Source: an uncultured bacterium
Lineage (GTDB): Bacteria > Fidelibacterota > Marinisomatia > Marinisomatales > Marinisomataceae
DNA: 64,000 bases
NCBI GenBank assembly: GCA_943841495.1
Contig: CALSYL010000004.1
Location: forward strand, 1 to 64,000
Direction of reading: 5' to 3'
The notes beneath the pieces were generated by a model, which worked only from the letters and a program-made list of their open reading frames with translations, made no database searches and was not told the DNA's origin. Positions 8,093-16,870 of this stretch are shown here, piece after piece (position 1 is the stretch's first letter; each line of letters opens with the position of its first letter). Position numbers and translations under genes: made by a program.

Positions 8093-9298
8093 CTACTCAA
8101 CCTTACTTCTATTTTTATAATTCTTTTTTAATGTGGTTTTATTTGAATCAGTACTTACTAACTTTTGAAAAAAAGCAGATTTACCAATTATTCTCAACAA
8201 AAATATGATTCCAAATATTCCAACAACTACAGCCCAAGAAAAACCATCTAAAGCTTCTGAATATACTTCTGGCCCAACGGGAATATCAGGAATTAATAGT
8301 AAATATAGTCCATAAAATAAAACAACAATCCCTGTAATCCCAAATATACCAAATCCAGGAATTGCTACAAACTCAATGAATAGCATCGCAAGCCCAAATA
8401 ATATGATCAATAAATCTGTTGCAGATGCTAATTGAGTTAAATATCCAGCTCCTAATGCTAAAGTCAAACATATAATACCAATGGTTCCGCCAATACCCCA
8501 ACCTGCACTATATAGTTCAGATATGACTCCTATAGTTCCGAATGTAGTAAGCAAAGATGATACAGTAGGATTTGTCAATATTCGAACAACATTTTCAGAC
8601 CAATTTTCATTTACAGTTTTTATTTCATAGTCTGTTATTTCAAGCGATAAAAGAAGTTCATCGATACTTTCACTTTTACCATCAGCTATGCCATACTTTA
8701 ATGCTAATTCTGTGGTAAGCGTAATAAGCTTTCCCTCTTTTCTTCCTTCAATATCATCAACTGCTAATGTATCTCCTTCAACAATTAGATATTCAAAGCT
8801 TAGCTCTTCATCTACCATGCCTCTAGCTATTTCGGGATTTTTTCCTGACTTTTCAGCAGTTGCGGCCATTTCCTCTCTCATGTAGCTCTGAGATTTTTCA
8901 GATTGCTTGGACCCTGACATATCAACAACGCTTGTTGCGCCAATTGTTGCCCCCTCTGTCATATATATTTTATCGCAAGACAATGAGATTAATGACCCAG
9001 CAGAAATAGCTCTCCTATTAATAAATGCAATGGTTTCGATATCCGTAGAGGCTATTGAATCCTTTATTTGAGTAGCTGCATCAACTCGACCTCCAAACGT
9101 GTCTATATCAAAAATAATTAATTTTGCATTATTTTCTTCAGCTAAATCAATTCCTCTGCTAACTAAACCTGGAATGCCCAAGTCTATAACATCTTGAATA
9201 GGGATGACATATACTTTTTTATTTAATCCTTCAGCAAAAATCATTGCTGACATTAAAAATATAGCGCTTAAAATTATGTTCTTAAATTTTGTTTTCAT
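8093..9298 (-). CDS. NfeD-family membrane serine protease (ClpP class)
   Basis: A 401-residue long-form NfeD (1510-N type) protein. A signal peptide (residues about 1-23) precedes a ClpP/crotonase-fold protease domain with DIDTFGGRVD and the probable catalytic serine S102 in ISAGSLIS. The lysine of the Ser-Lys dyad is likely in the segment around residue 150 (AATAEKSGK). Four or so membrane helices follow from about residue 250, and the C-terminus is a short basic tail. The NfeD OB domain usually found after the helices appears absent or very short here, perhaps because FloA supplies the partner function in trans. Family members cleave stomatin/flotillin-type proteins. Confidence 0.88.
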   Translation of the reverse strand: MKTKFKNIILSAIFLMSAMIFAEGLNKKVYVIPIQDVIDLGIPGLVSRGIDLAEENNAKLIIFDIDTFGGRVDAATQIKDSIASTDIETIAFINRRAISAGSLISLSCDKIYMTEGATIGATSVVDMSGSKQSEKSQSYMREEMAATAEKSGKNPEIARGMVDEELSFEYLIVEGDTLAVDDIEGRKEGKLITLTTELALKYGIADGKSESIDELLLSLEITDYEIKTVNENWSENVVRILTNPTVSSLLTTFGTIGVISELYSAGWGIGGTIGIICLTLALGAGYLTQLASATDLLIILFGLAMLFIEFVAIPGFGIFGITGIVVLFYGLYLLLIPDIPVGPEVYSEALDGFSWAVVVGIFGIIFLLRIIGKSAFFQKLVSTDSNKTTLKKNYKNRSKVE

Positions 9299-9326
9299 TA
9301 CTAATTCAAAGATTTACATTTAGGTG

Positions 9327-10160
9327 ATGTATTTTTTTTTAAAAGCGTTTTCTTTGTTCCTGAAAAATGCTCCATCATTTGCATACAAAATTACCTATAA
9401 AATTATTTATAGTCTACTATTCCATGTACTTAAAATGAGGAAAAAAGTGGTATTGCAAAATCTATTGTGGGCTTTTCCTGAAAAAGATAGTTTGTGGAGA
9501 CAAAATACAATGAAGCAATGTTACAAATTTTATTCAGAAGATTTCTTAGACTTTATATCGTTTCCAAAATACTATAATGCCTCCAAAATACGTTTGACTA
9601 ATATAGATATGCTTTCGGAGGCGCTGTCAAAGAAAAAAGGTGTGATATTGGTTGGTTCTCACCATGGATCTTTTGATAAATTGTTTTATTTGTTAGGCTT
9701 GAAAGGATATGATTTAACAGGAGTGGCATATAAACAAAATAGCAGTGGAGCTGATCTTTTTTTCAGAAAAATAAGAGAAAATTTTATGAAAAATCAACTC
9801 TATAAAGGTGGAAATGCAAAACAATTAAGCCAGGCATTAAGTCAAAATAATATTCTTATTTTACTAAGCGATCAAGATGCTAAAAAAAGAGGCACCAAGG
9901 CAACATTTTTTGATATTAATTCTTCTACCCATTCAGGAGCAGCAATTCTAAGTAAAAGAAAAAAATCTCCGTTAGTATATTTTAGCATTGTTAAAAAAGA
10001 TGATATTTATGAGGCTAGATTTGAAAAAATTGATACTAGTGGAAGTATTGAATCAATTGTTCAGCTATATACTAGTAAAATTGAACAAACTATTCGCGAG
10101 TACCCCGAGCAATATTTTTGGTTTCATAAAAGATGGAAATCTGTAAGGAAATATAAATGA
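9327..10160 (+). CDS. Lipid A biosynthesis acyltransferase (LpxL/LpxM family)
   Basis: A 277-residue LPLAT-family acyltransferase, probably adding a secondary acyl chain to lipid A at the inner membrane. It has an N-terminal hydrophobic anchor, then the HX4D motif HHGSFD (H112 to D117), then LLSDQDAKKRGTKATFF, where the family has DQ...G.FFG, and a PLVYFSIV segment. The ATG at 9327 follows an AGG-containing weak ribosome site; a GTG one codon upstream is the alternative. It overlaps the start of the TsaC-like gene by 4 bases. Lipid A genes elsewhere in the window (lpxA, C, D, B, K) support the role. Confidence 0.82.
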   Translation: MYFFLKAFSLFLKNAPSFAYKITYKIIYSLLFHVLKMRKKVVLQNLLWAFPEKDSLWRQNTMKQCYKFYSEDFLDFISFPKYYNASKIRLTNIDMLSEALSKKKGVILVGSHHGSFDKLFYLLGLKGYDLTGVAYKQNSSGADLFFRKIRENFMKNQLYKGGNAKQLSQALSQNNILILLSDQDAKKRGTKATFFDINSSTHSGAAILSKRKKSPLVYFSIVKKDDIYEARFEKIDTSGSIESIVQLYTSKIEQTIREYPEQYFWFHKRWKSVRKYK

Positions 10161-10720
10161 AAAGAATTAAAAGTGACCATCCCGATGCTAAAAAATACTT
10201 CTTAGATGCTTTGGAAAATAAACAACTAGTTGCCTATCCGACTGATACGATTTATGGGATAGGTACGGACGCTAACAATACAAATGGGATTAACAAAATA
10301 AATGAAATTAAAAAACGTAGTCAACCAATGAGCATTGTCTTGCATGACTTTAGTGTTGTGAAAAATAAATTGATTGTAGAGAAAAATATTGCCAAGAAAA
10401 TTGAAGAAATACTTAAGGATGGAAGCACATGTATTGCAAAATATATACCAGGATCATTTAATCACAAAATAACAAAAGATGGTAAAATAGGCTTTAGAAT
10501 ACCTAATCACATTTTTTTAAAATCTGTTTTATCTTCATATAATAAACCTATAACTACTACTAGCATCAATGAGACTGGTCAAGAACCTTTATATGCCCCA
10601 GATGATATTGAAAAAAAATTTGGAGATAAAATTGACTTGCTTATTGATGATGGAGTGTTAAATAATAGTGCATCGAAAATATTTTTAATTAATAATAACG
10701 AGATAAAGCAAATAAGATAA
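10157..10720 (+). CDS. Threonylcarbamoyl-AMP synthase family protein (TsaC/YrdC/Sua5)
   Basis: A 187-residue YrdC-domain protein. This family makes threonylcarbamoyl-AMP from threonine, bicarbonate and ATP for the t6A37 modification of ANN-decoding tRNAs. The family signature is YPTDTIYGIGTDA near residue 25, followed by the KKRSQPMSIVL block and, later, TTTSINETGQEPL, which matches the conserved ST(S/A)N segment. There is no C-terminal Sua5 domain, so this is the short TsaC form. It overlaps the upstream acyltransferase by 4 bases (ATGA) and directly abuts the DUF3108 gene. A YciO-type homologue of different function cannot be excluded. Confidence 0.85.
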   Translation: MKRIKSDHPDAKKYFLDALENKQLVAYPTDTIYGIGTDANNTNGINKINEIKKRSQPMSIVLHDFSVVKNKLIVEKNIAKKIEEILKDGSTCIAKYIPGSFNHKITKDGKIGFRIPNHIFLKSVLSSYNKPITTTSINETGQEPLYAPDDIEKKFGDKIDLLIDDGVLNNSASKIFLINNNEIKQIR

Positions 10721-11434
10721 ATGAGAGCTTATTTAATAATTTTACTTATTTCTTTTTCTTCGGGCATGTCTGACAGTAGTCGATTTAGCAAAAAAGTAGA
10801 GTATGAATATAGTGCGTACATAAATCTTCTAAATATCAAAATAGGCGAGGCTTCGCTATCTGTTGAAGAATCTGGCAACATTGAAGGTAGAGATGTCTAC
10901 CATTTAAACTTTAGTGTTAAAACATCAAAACTGGGAGACAGAATATATAAGATTCGAAATAAAATTGATGTTTGGATTGACAAAGAAAATCTAAACGTTG
11001 TTAGACAAGATAAGAGTGTGCGAGAAGTACGCAAAAAGAAAAAATCCATCACTTCCATTCAAGGAGAGTTAGCAATTACAAATGGTAAAGAATATATTAT
11101 TAACGAAAATACATTTGACCCCTACTCACTCTTGCTTATTCTTCCTGAATTTGAAATACCGGTAGAATCTTCAAAAAAATTTAATATTGTTGATGCTGGT
11201 AAAGTAAGAGAAATAGAACTAACGAATGAAGGATTTCGTAAAATTAAAACGCCGTATGGTACGTTTTTAGCTTATACATTGACACCAAGTAAAGATGATG
11301 ATTCAATTCTTAAAAATAAAGGGGATATGGAGGTTTCTTATGCTTCAATTGGTGATAATTTAGTGCCAGTTGAAATATTAATAAAGTTAGGGCAAGGAGT
11401 TATAAGCCTTAGGCTTAAAAAAGTACGCGAATAA
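10721..11434 (+). CDS. DUF3108 domain protein, exported
   Basis: A 237-residue protein with a short signal peptide (MRAYLIILLISFSSGMS) and a DUF3108-type beta-rich domain. Recognisable family features are the opening EYSAYINLLNIKIGEASLSV, a central VWIDKENLNVVRQDK segment, and the late TPYGTFLAYTLTPSKDD and LVPVEILIKL segments. Members are periplasmic or envelope-associated and of unknown function, often encoded near LPS or outer-membrane genes. It abuts the TsaC-like gene. Its 3' end overlaps the convergent rseP by 20 bases. Confidence 0.75.
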   Translation: MRAYLIILLISFSSGMSDSSRFSKKVEYEYSAYINLLNIKIGEASLSVEESGNIEGRDVYHLNFSVKTSKLGDRIYKIRNKIDVWIDKENLNVVRQDKSVREVRKKKKSITSIQGELAITNGKEYIINENTFDPYSLLLILPEFEIPVESSKKFNIVDAGKVREIELTNEGFRKIKTPYGTFLAYTLTPSKDDDSILKNKGDMEVSYASIGDNLVPVEILIKLGQGVISLRLKKVRE

Positions 11435-12422
11435 TATCATTCAGAAGTAAAAAAACCATTAACGAAAGTAAAATAAACATTCCGACTGATTGAATTCTAA
11501 TTCTAGTTTTAACAGATAGCTTTCTTCCTAAAAGTGACTCCACTAAGATTAATGCAATGTGTCCACCGTCTAATCCAGGTATTGGTAAAATATTTATATA
11601 AGCTAGATTCACACTGATTAATGCCATTAAAAATAAAAATGGTACTAAACCAGCTTGTGCGGCTTGTCCCGCCATATCTCCTATCATGATAACGCTACCA
11701 ACCTCATCTCTTGAAACATTACCTTGAAAAATCATTTTTAAAGAAGAGGTCATTAATGTCATTGCCCACTTGGTTTCGTTAATTCCATAAACGAAAGATT
11801 CTGAAAAACTTAATTCTACAGGAATTTGCGTTTTTGAAATTCCAAGTGCGCCCACTTGTATATCGACTCTACCTGAAGTTAAATCTGGCCTTGTACCTAA
11901 GGTAACTTCCTTATTGTACACTTCCCCTTGCCTATCAAGCGAAATAAGAATTGTTTCATTTGGATATTTTTCAATTTGACTAACTGCTTCATTCCAACTA
12001 TTGACACTTGTACCCGCAATAGCAACAAAAGCATCTCCAGCTTGCAACCCAGCTTTATCTGCAGGTTGATCGGGAACAATAAAGTCAATGGTTGTATTTG
12101 TATTTTCAAGCTTTGTATCGCCTTGCAAATTACCAATGAGAGTAAAAACAAAAAAAGTAAGTATAAGATTAAAAATTACACCTGCGCTCATAACCCATAT
12201 TTTTTGGAGAGCATTCTTTGATTCAAGTTCATCGTCCTCTCCCTTAAATTCGCTGTCCATACTTTCGTCTAAAATACCTTTCATTTTGACATAACCACCT
12301 AATGGTAACAAACCGATAGTGAAGATAGTTTCTGAAGGATTTCTAAACGATGAAAATATAGTTGAATATACTTTTACCCATTTTACTTTTCTGTTTTTTA
12401 CATGCAAAAAAATATATATCAA
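11415..12422 (-). CDS. rseP: RseP site-2 protease, C-terminal part (frameshifted gene)
   Basis: Downstream part of a gene broken by an apparent single-base frameshift; the N-terminal part is at 12343-12588. The conserved reading resumes with RNPSETIFTIGLLPLGGYVK, the block that follows the HExxH helix in RseP. A PDZ domain follows (QPADKAGLQAGDAFVAIAGT), then NILPIPGLDGGHI with the LDG motif that supplies the third zinc ligand, and C-terminal membrane helices. The first residues of this open frame do not represent a natural start. Joined, the gene spans 11415-12588 and would give about 390 residues, in the range for one-PDZ RseP. The role is intramembrane cleavage of an anti-sigma factor or signal-peptide remnants. 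Confidence 0.8.
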   Translation of the reverse strand: MIYIFLHVKNRKVKWVKVYSTIFSSFRNPSETIFTIGLLPLGGYVKMKGILDESMDSEFKGEDDELESKNALQKIWVMSAGVIFNLILTFFVFTLIGNLQGDTKLENTNTTIDFIVPDQPADKAGLQAGDAFVAIAGTSVNSWNEAVSQIEKYPNETILISLDRQGEVYNKEVTLGTRPDLTSGRVDIQVGALGISKTQIPVELSFSESFVYGINETKWAMTLMTSSLKMIFQGNVSRDEVGSVIMIGDMAGQAAQAGLVPFLFLMALISVNLAYINILPIPGLDGGHIALILVESLLGRKLSVKTRIRIQSVGMFILLSLMVFLLLNDIIRVLF

Positions 12423-12588
12423 CTATTAATCCTTTTTTTGTTTTGGTAAAATCTACAAAATTTGGCGGCATGCCAATGGAAAAGCGCTCTACACCAACTC
12501 CGACGCTTCTAGCTGCCATGTAATGTCCAAGCTCATGAACAAAGACTATGACGCCAATTAATATTATGAATGCTAGTATATAAATCAT
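12343..12588 (-). CDS. rseP: RseP site-2 protease, N-terminal part (frameshifted gene)
   Basis: Upstream part of the frameshifted rseP. It carries the first transmembrane helix and the metalloprotease motif HELGH (H18, E19, H22), then GVGVERFSIGMPPNF, the normal continuation of this family. The frame then ends out of register. Removing one T from the T7 run (bases 12406-12412 on this strand) gives an unbroken reading of IYFLHVKNRKVKWVKVY into the C-terminal part. The start is an ATG 4 bases after dxr. Either a homopolymer sequencing error or a real disruption would explain it; the intact remainder favours error. Confidence 0.8.
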   Translation of the reverse strand: MIYILAFIILIGVIVFVHELGHYMAARSVGVGVERFSIGMPPNFVDFTKTKKGLIVDIYFFACKKQKSKMGKSIFNYIFIV

Positions 12589-12592
12589 TTCT

Positions 12593-13729
12593 CTACTTAG
12601 GGTTTAAATATAGTTTAATATTATTATCTAATGTAATTAAATCTTCAAGTGTTGGTAAATGATTATTAGAAAATTGATTTATTGTCTTTTTGAGAAGTGG
12701 AAACATTTCATTAAAGGCTATTTCTTCGTCTAAAAATTTTTGTACAATATAATCATTTGCAATACTCATTATTGGAACTCTATTTCCACCCATATTAATT
12801 AACTTTTCAACTAAAGATAATGTAGGATATCTATCAATACTTGGTTTACTAAATTGTAGATTCATTTTTGTAAAATCTAAACTTTTAACAGTTGTTTTTT
12901 CCCTTTGTGGATACGTTAAAGCATATTGAATTGGCACTCTCATATCTGGTACCCCTAAATGAGCCTTATACGAACCATCTTCAAATTCTACCATTGAATG
13001 AACTATGGATTGCGGGTGTATTACAATCTCAATTTTTTCAAGATTTACATTAAATAGCCATAAAGCTTCAACTAGTTCTAATGCTTTATTCATCATAGTC
13101 GCAGAATCTATGGATATTTTTTTTCCCATCTCCCAATTTGGGTGACTTAATGCTTCTTTGGGGGTGATAGATTTAAAAGTATTTAATTTCCTTTTTAAGA
13201 AAGGGCCTCCACTTCCGGTTAAAATTATTTTTTTTAATTTAGCATCATTCTCACCATGCAAACACTGGAAGATTGCTGAATGTTCACTATCTACAGGTAA
13301 GATTTTAACATTATTTTTTTTTGCAAGGGGCATTATAATGTGTCCTCCTAAAACCAGTGACTCTTTATTGCTTAACGCAACATCTATTCCACTTTCAATT
13401 AATCTAATTGTTGGTTGAAGTCCGGAAGTTCCAACAATTGCATTTACTGCAATATCAATATTGCCTAAAGGAACAATATTTGAAGCATTATCGCCATGAA
13501 AGAGCTTAATATTTTTTCTATCACAATAATTAATTAAATCATGTGATAGTTCTATATTGTTGATTGCAACTACAGATGGATTAAATAATTTAACTTGCTC
13601 GAATAAAAGGTTGCTGTTAGAGTTGCAGCTTAATCCTGTTACGGAATACATATTATTTTTTGATAAAACTTCAAGTGTTTGGATCCCTATAGATCCAGTA
13701 GATCCAAATACAAAAATATTTTTTTTCAT
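12593..13729 (-). CDS. dxr: 1-deoxy-D-xylulose 5-phosphate reductoisomerase
   Basis: First committed step of the MEP isoprenoid pathway: NADPH-dependent conversion of DXP to MEP. It has 378 residues. The N-terminal NADPH site is FGSTGSIGIQTLEVL. The metal-binding and substrate-loop motifs are NKESLVLGG, LPVDSEHSAIFQ, the GSGGPF segment and SHPNWEMGKKISIDSATMMN. It lies between lpxA and rseP, as in the widespread uppS-cdsA-dxr-rseP-bamA cluster, though in a rearranged order. Together with IspDF and IspE at 32400-34369 it shows that MEP is the isoprenoid route here. Confidence 0.95.
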   Translation of the reverse strand: MKKNIFVFGSTGSIGIQTLEVLSKNNMYSVTGLSCNSNSNLLFEQVKLFNPSVVAINNIELSHDLINYCDRKNIKLFHGDNASNIVPLGNIDIAVNAIVGTSGLQPTIRLIESGIDVALSNKESLVLGGHIIMPLAKKNNVKILPVDSEHSAIFQCLHGENDAKLKKIILTGSGGPFLKRKLNTFKSITPKEALSHPNWEMGKKISIDSATMMNKALELVEALWLFNVNLEKIEIVIHPQSIVHSMVEFEDGSYKAHLGVPDMRVPIQYALTYPQREKTTVKSLDFTKMNLQFSKPSIDRYPTLSLVEKLINMGGNRVPIMSIANDYIVQKFLDEEIAFNEMFPLLKKTINQFSNNHLPTLEDLITLDNNIKLYLNPK

Positions 13730-13738
13730 TTTAAGGGT

Positions 13739-14518
13739 CTAAATAATTCCTCTTTTACTCAATTCATAAAACTTTATAATATCTTCTATATTAGAGCTTC
13801 CCTTAAATTCTTCTCTGATTCTATTTAGGGCGTCTGATTGGTTTAGGTCTGATCTAAAAAGATACCTATATGCTTTTTTAATATCTGATTTTTCACTCTC
13901 ATCAAATCCCCTTCTACTTAACCCTAGAGAGTTAATGCCAGAATACTTTACTGGATGTTTCCCAGCTAGAATGAATGGAGGGACATCTTGAACTAGCTTT
14001 GAATTTGCAGCAACCATTGCGTGCTTGCCAATCTTACAAAATTGATGAGCGTTGCTTGCACCGCCTAAAATAGCCCAATCACCAATTTCAACATGACCGC
14101 CTAAAGCAACTAAATTTACAAGTATAGCATTGTTTCCTATAATACAATCATGAGCTACATGTACTCCTGTCATAATTAAAACATCTTCTCCAATTCTTGT
14201 TTCCCCTGTCTCTTTAGTTCCTCTGTTTAATGTAACAAATTCTCTTATTATAGTTCTATCTCCAATAACAAGCTTAGTTTTTTCTCCTTCAAACTTCCTA
14301 TCTTGAGGTATTGCTCCTATGCTGCTATTATTGACAATCTGGCAATCATTTCCTATTTCAGTAAATTTAGAAATTGTATTGAAATTGCCGATTGTAACGT
14401 TATCGCCAATAATTACGTTTTCTTCGATAACATTGTAAGCTCCTATTGTAACGTTATTACCAATTTTCGCTGAGCTTGAAATAATGTTTGTTTTATGTAT
14501 TTTATTTTTGATTACCAA
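13739..14518 (-). CDS. lpxA: UDP-N-acetylglucosamine acyltransferase LpxA
   Basis: First step of lipid A synthesis: transfer of a 3-hydroxyacyl chain from ACP to UDP-GlcNAc. It has 259 residues of left-handed beta helix built from hexapeptide repeats (for example IGNNVTIGAYNVIEENVIIG). It also has the LpxA-specific stretch FVTLNRGTKETGETRIG, the catalytic-histidine region VHVAHDCIIGN, and a C-terminal helical domain. The start is a TTG: no ATG exists near the conserved N-terminus, and the gene begins 3 bases after fabZ, behind an AGAGG element that overlaps the fabZ stop. It is part of the lpxD-lpxC-fabZ-lpxA run. Confidence 0.94.
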   Translation of the reverse strand: MVIKNKIHKTNIISSSAKIGNNVTIGAYNVIEENVIIGDNVTIGNFNTISKFTEIGNDCQIVNNSSIGAIPQDRKFEGEKTKLVIGDRTIIREFVTLNRGTKETGETRIGEDVLIMTGVHVAHDCIIGNNAILVNLVALGGHVEIGDWAILGGASNAHQFCKIGKHAMVAANSKLVQDVPPFILAGKHPVKYSGINSLGLSRRGFDESEKSDIKKAYRYLFRSDLNQSDALNRIREEFKGSSNIEDIIKFYELSKRGII

Positions 14519-14521
14519 CCT

Positions 14522-14953
14522 CTACTTATTTACCAACGATGCTATAAATTCTGCTTTTGCTACCAATTCATTATTTACATGACATGTAGCGCGAAATTTA
14601 AATGAATTCATCTTTTCATTTATAGTTTCTGCATTAATTATAATTTGATCACCCGGTATTACATTTTTTAAAATTCTAAAATTATTAACCTTAGATAAAT
14701 AAACTAAATGATGCTTAGGATTATCAATGTAGTCTAAAATAATAAGGCAGGCTGATTGCGCCATAGACTCCATAATTAAAACGCCTGGCATTATAGGTTT
14801 TTCTGGAAAATGGCCAGTAAAATATGGTTCATTAATTGTTACATTTTTAATAGTCTGTATATGTGATTTTTCTTTTTTTTCTATCACTCTATCAACCATA
14901 AGGAATGGATACCTATGCGGAATCATTTCTAATATATAGCTTATATCATTCAT
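14522..14953 (-). CDS. fabZ: 3-hydroxyacyl-ACP dehydratase FabZ
   Basis: Dehydrates 3-hydroxyacyl-ACP in fatty acid elongation, competing with LpxA for the same substrate. It has 143 residues and a hot-dog fold. The catalytic histidine lies in FTGHFPEKPIMPGVL (HFP motif), and the glutamate is in the following LIMESMAQSACL helix. The N-terminal IPHRYPFLMVDRVIE motif is the family signature. It is a stand-alone protein, not fused to LpxC, which argues against a typical Bacteroidota host. It sits 1 base after lpxC and 3 bases before lpxA. Confidence 0.96.
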   Translation of the reverse strand: MNDISYILEMIPHRYPFLMVDRVIEKKEKSHIQTIKNVTINEPYFTGHFPEKPIMPGVLIMESMAQSACLIILDYIDNPKHHLVYLSKVNNFRILKNVIPGDQIIINAETINEKMNSFKFRATCHVNNELVAKAEFIASLVNK

Positions 14954-14954
14954 C

Positions 14955-15872
14955 TTAAAACTGGTCTTTAAATTCAGCCCTCAATAATTTAGCAAATTCT
15001 ACATTTCCTTTGTGTCCACTTTTTATAGCCGTTACGTGTCCCTTAATTGGCTTGCCTAGCAAAGCTAAGTCTCCAATAAGATCTAATGTTTTATGTCTTA
15101 CTGGTTCATTTTTGAAGCGCAGTTGTTGTGATTTGTATAGTCCTCTAGTGCCTTTATAAAATTTAATACCAAACTTATCTTTAAAAAATTTTACTTCTTC
15201 GCCATCCATATCCTTGTCTACAATAATTACTGCATTACCTAAGTTTCCGCCTTTAATAAGCCCTTGCTTAGTGAGCTCTGTAACCTCACTTAACAAACAG
15301 AAAGTTCTTGCAGGTGCTATTTGTGTTTCATAATTGGTGTAAGCGTTTTGAATTGAACTATATTGTACATCTAAATCATCTAAATCATATTGGATTGTAA
15401 AAGTAGTTTTAAAGCCGTCAAATGGAACAGCTAAAACTTCAACGTCTTTTTCTTCATCATTATATACTACAGGCTTGGTAATTTCTAAAAAATCTACTTT
15501 AGCATTTTGCTCAACTATTTCACCTTCTTTCAGTGCAGCAACAAAATCTTTAGAACTACCATCCATTACAGGCGGCTCTTTACTATTGAGTTCAATAATT
15601 AAATTATTAATTCTCATTCCAGCACATGCAGACATTACATGCTCAGTAGTATGTACCCTAACTCCATTTTCCTCTATTGTTGTTCCTCTGGTCAGATCAA
15701 CTACATTATCAATATATGGGGTAACTACTTGGTCGTCCATATCATTTCGAATAAATCTGATTCCAGTGTTTACATCGGCTGGATGAAAAGTAACCGTACT
15801 TTGGACTCCAGTGTGAAGACCAACTCCAGTACATGAAACTGAATATTTAATTGTGCGTTGCTTAGATGACAT
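14955..15872 (-). CDS. lpxC: UDP-3-O-acyl-N-acetylglucosamine deacetylase LpxC
   Basis: Zinc-dependent deacetylase, the committed step of lipid A synthesis. It has 305 residues. Zinc and catalytic motifs seen are VHTTEHVMSACAG (first zinc histidine region), EPPVMDGSSKDFV, the catalytic-loop RHKTLDLIGDLALLG (zinc histidine and aspartate), and GHVTAIKSGHKGN (catalytic histidine). The N-terminal QRTIKYSVSCTGVGLHTG is standard. It overlaps lpxD by 11 bases and precedes fabZ by 1 base, so levels of the three are probably linked by translation coupling. Confidence 0.96.
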   Translation of the reverse strand: MSSKQRTIKYSVSCTGVGLHTGVQSTVTFHPADVNTGIRFIRNDMDDQVVTPYIDNVVDLTRGTTIEENGVRVHTTEHVMSACAGMRINNLIIELNSKEPPVMDGSSKDFVAALKEGEIVEQNAKVDFLEITKPVVYNDEEKDVEVLAVPFDGFKTTFTIQYDLDDLDVQYSSIQNAYTNYETQIAPARTFCLLSEVTELTKQGLIKGGNLGNAVIIVDKDMDGEEVKFFKDKFGIKFYKGTRGLYKSQQLRFKNEPVRHKTLDLIGDLALLGKPIKGHVTAIKSGHKGNVEFAKLLRAEFKDQF

Positions 15873-16857
15873 GATTTTTGAGTTTTTTCTCTAAAATTTC
15901 AAATCTTGTATATAGTGCATCTCTTTTTTGTTTTTCTTTAATTGGCCTAGCAGGGTTTCCTGCATACATTGCTGAACCTTGCAAAGATTTAAGCACACAA
16001 GAACGTGCTGCAATAACGGCCTTCTTCCCAATGGTTACGTGAGGACCTATATCGCTTTTCCCTGCAATTGTTACAAAGTCTTCTATTGTTGTACTTCCTC
16101 CTATAAACACACCGCCAGCTACTAAACATCCTTCTCCCATTTTTACATTATGTGCTAAATGGACTTGGTTATCCAGCTTACAATGGTTGCCTATGACTGT
16201 ATCTTGAACTGAGCCCCTATCAATTGTACAAGAAGCGCCAATTTCTACATTATCTCCTATAACAACGTTTTTTATGTGTGGAATTTTATGGTGATAATTT
16301 TCATTTGTATGATAACCAAAACCATCGCTACCTACCACAGTACCAGAATGGATAATACTATTTGCTCCAACAGTAATATTGTCATATAAAACGACATTAT
16401 CATAAAGAATACAATCGTCTCCGATTACTGATCCTGGACCAATTTTTACACCACTTCCAATGAATACATTGTTACCGATAGTTACATTTTCGTTTATAAC
16501 TGAAAAAGGTCCTAAATGTAAATTTTCTTTTTTAGATGTTGTGCGATGGATGATAGAATTTTCTGAAACTTCATAACTGGGAACAGGTCTTTGATCAAAG
16601 ATATCTAAAACTTTAATCATAGCCAAATAAGGATTGTCTACAACAATACCAGCCTTAGTACCTAAATCGTCTTGAGATGTAACAATAAATGCTGAAGCCT
16701 TGGAATCAATAATTGCTTTTTTATATTTTGGTAGGAAAGCAAAAGAAATAGATTCTTTTGAAGCAAGCTTTATATCGTCAACAGATGATATGGGTATTGA
16801 TTGATTACCAATCAATTTGCCCTCAATTTTATCAGCAACCTCTTTAAGAGTAATCAA
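15862..16857 (-). CDS. lpxD: UDP-3-O-(3-hydroxyacyl)glucosamine N-acyltransferase LpxD
   Basis: Adds the second 3-hydroxyacyl chain in lipid A synthesis. It has 331 residues: an N-terminal uridine-binding domain (about 1-100), then a hexapeptide-repeat beta helix with SGTVVGSDGFGYHTNENYHHK and the catalytic histidine in QVHLAHNVKMG. A C-terminal helix starts near KEKQKRDALYTRFEILEKKL. The start codon is TTG at 16857, with an AAGG element 7 bases upstream; there is no ATG alternative near the conserved N-terminus. It lies 13 bases after ompH. Confidence 0.95.
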   Translation of the reverse strand: MITLKEVADKIEGKLIGNQSIPISSVDDIKLASKESISFAFLPKYKKAIIDSKASAFIVTSQDDLGTKAGIVVDNPYLAMIKVLDIFDQRPVPSYEVSENSIIHRTTSKKENLHLGPFSVINENVTIGNNVFIGSGVKIGPGSVIGDDCILYDNVVLYDNITVGANSIIHSGTVVGSDGFGYHTNENYHHKIPHIKNVVIGDNVEIGASCTIDRGSVQDTVIGNHCKLDNQVHLAHNVKMGEGCLVAGGVFIGGSTTIEDFVTIAGKSDIGPHVTIGKKAVIAARSCVLKSLQGSAMYAGNPARPIKEKQKRDALYTRFEILEKKLKNHVI

Positions 16858-16870
16858 AGTGTTACCTTAT

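Noticed and set aside
12343-12422. rseP pieces as two genuine overlapping genes
   Set aside because: The two pieces cover complementary halves of one family (HExxH, then PDZ/LDG), and the overlap vanishes with one base removed.
14953-14955. LpxC-FabZ fusion as in Bacteroidota
   Set aside because: A stop and a separate start divide the two genes (lpxC ends at 14955, fabZ begins at 14953), so they are not fused.
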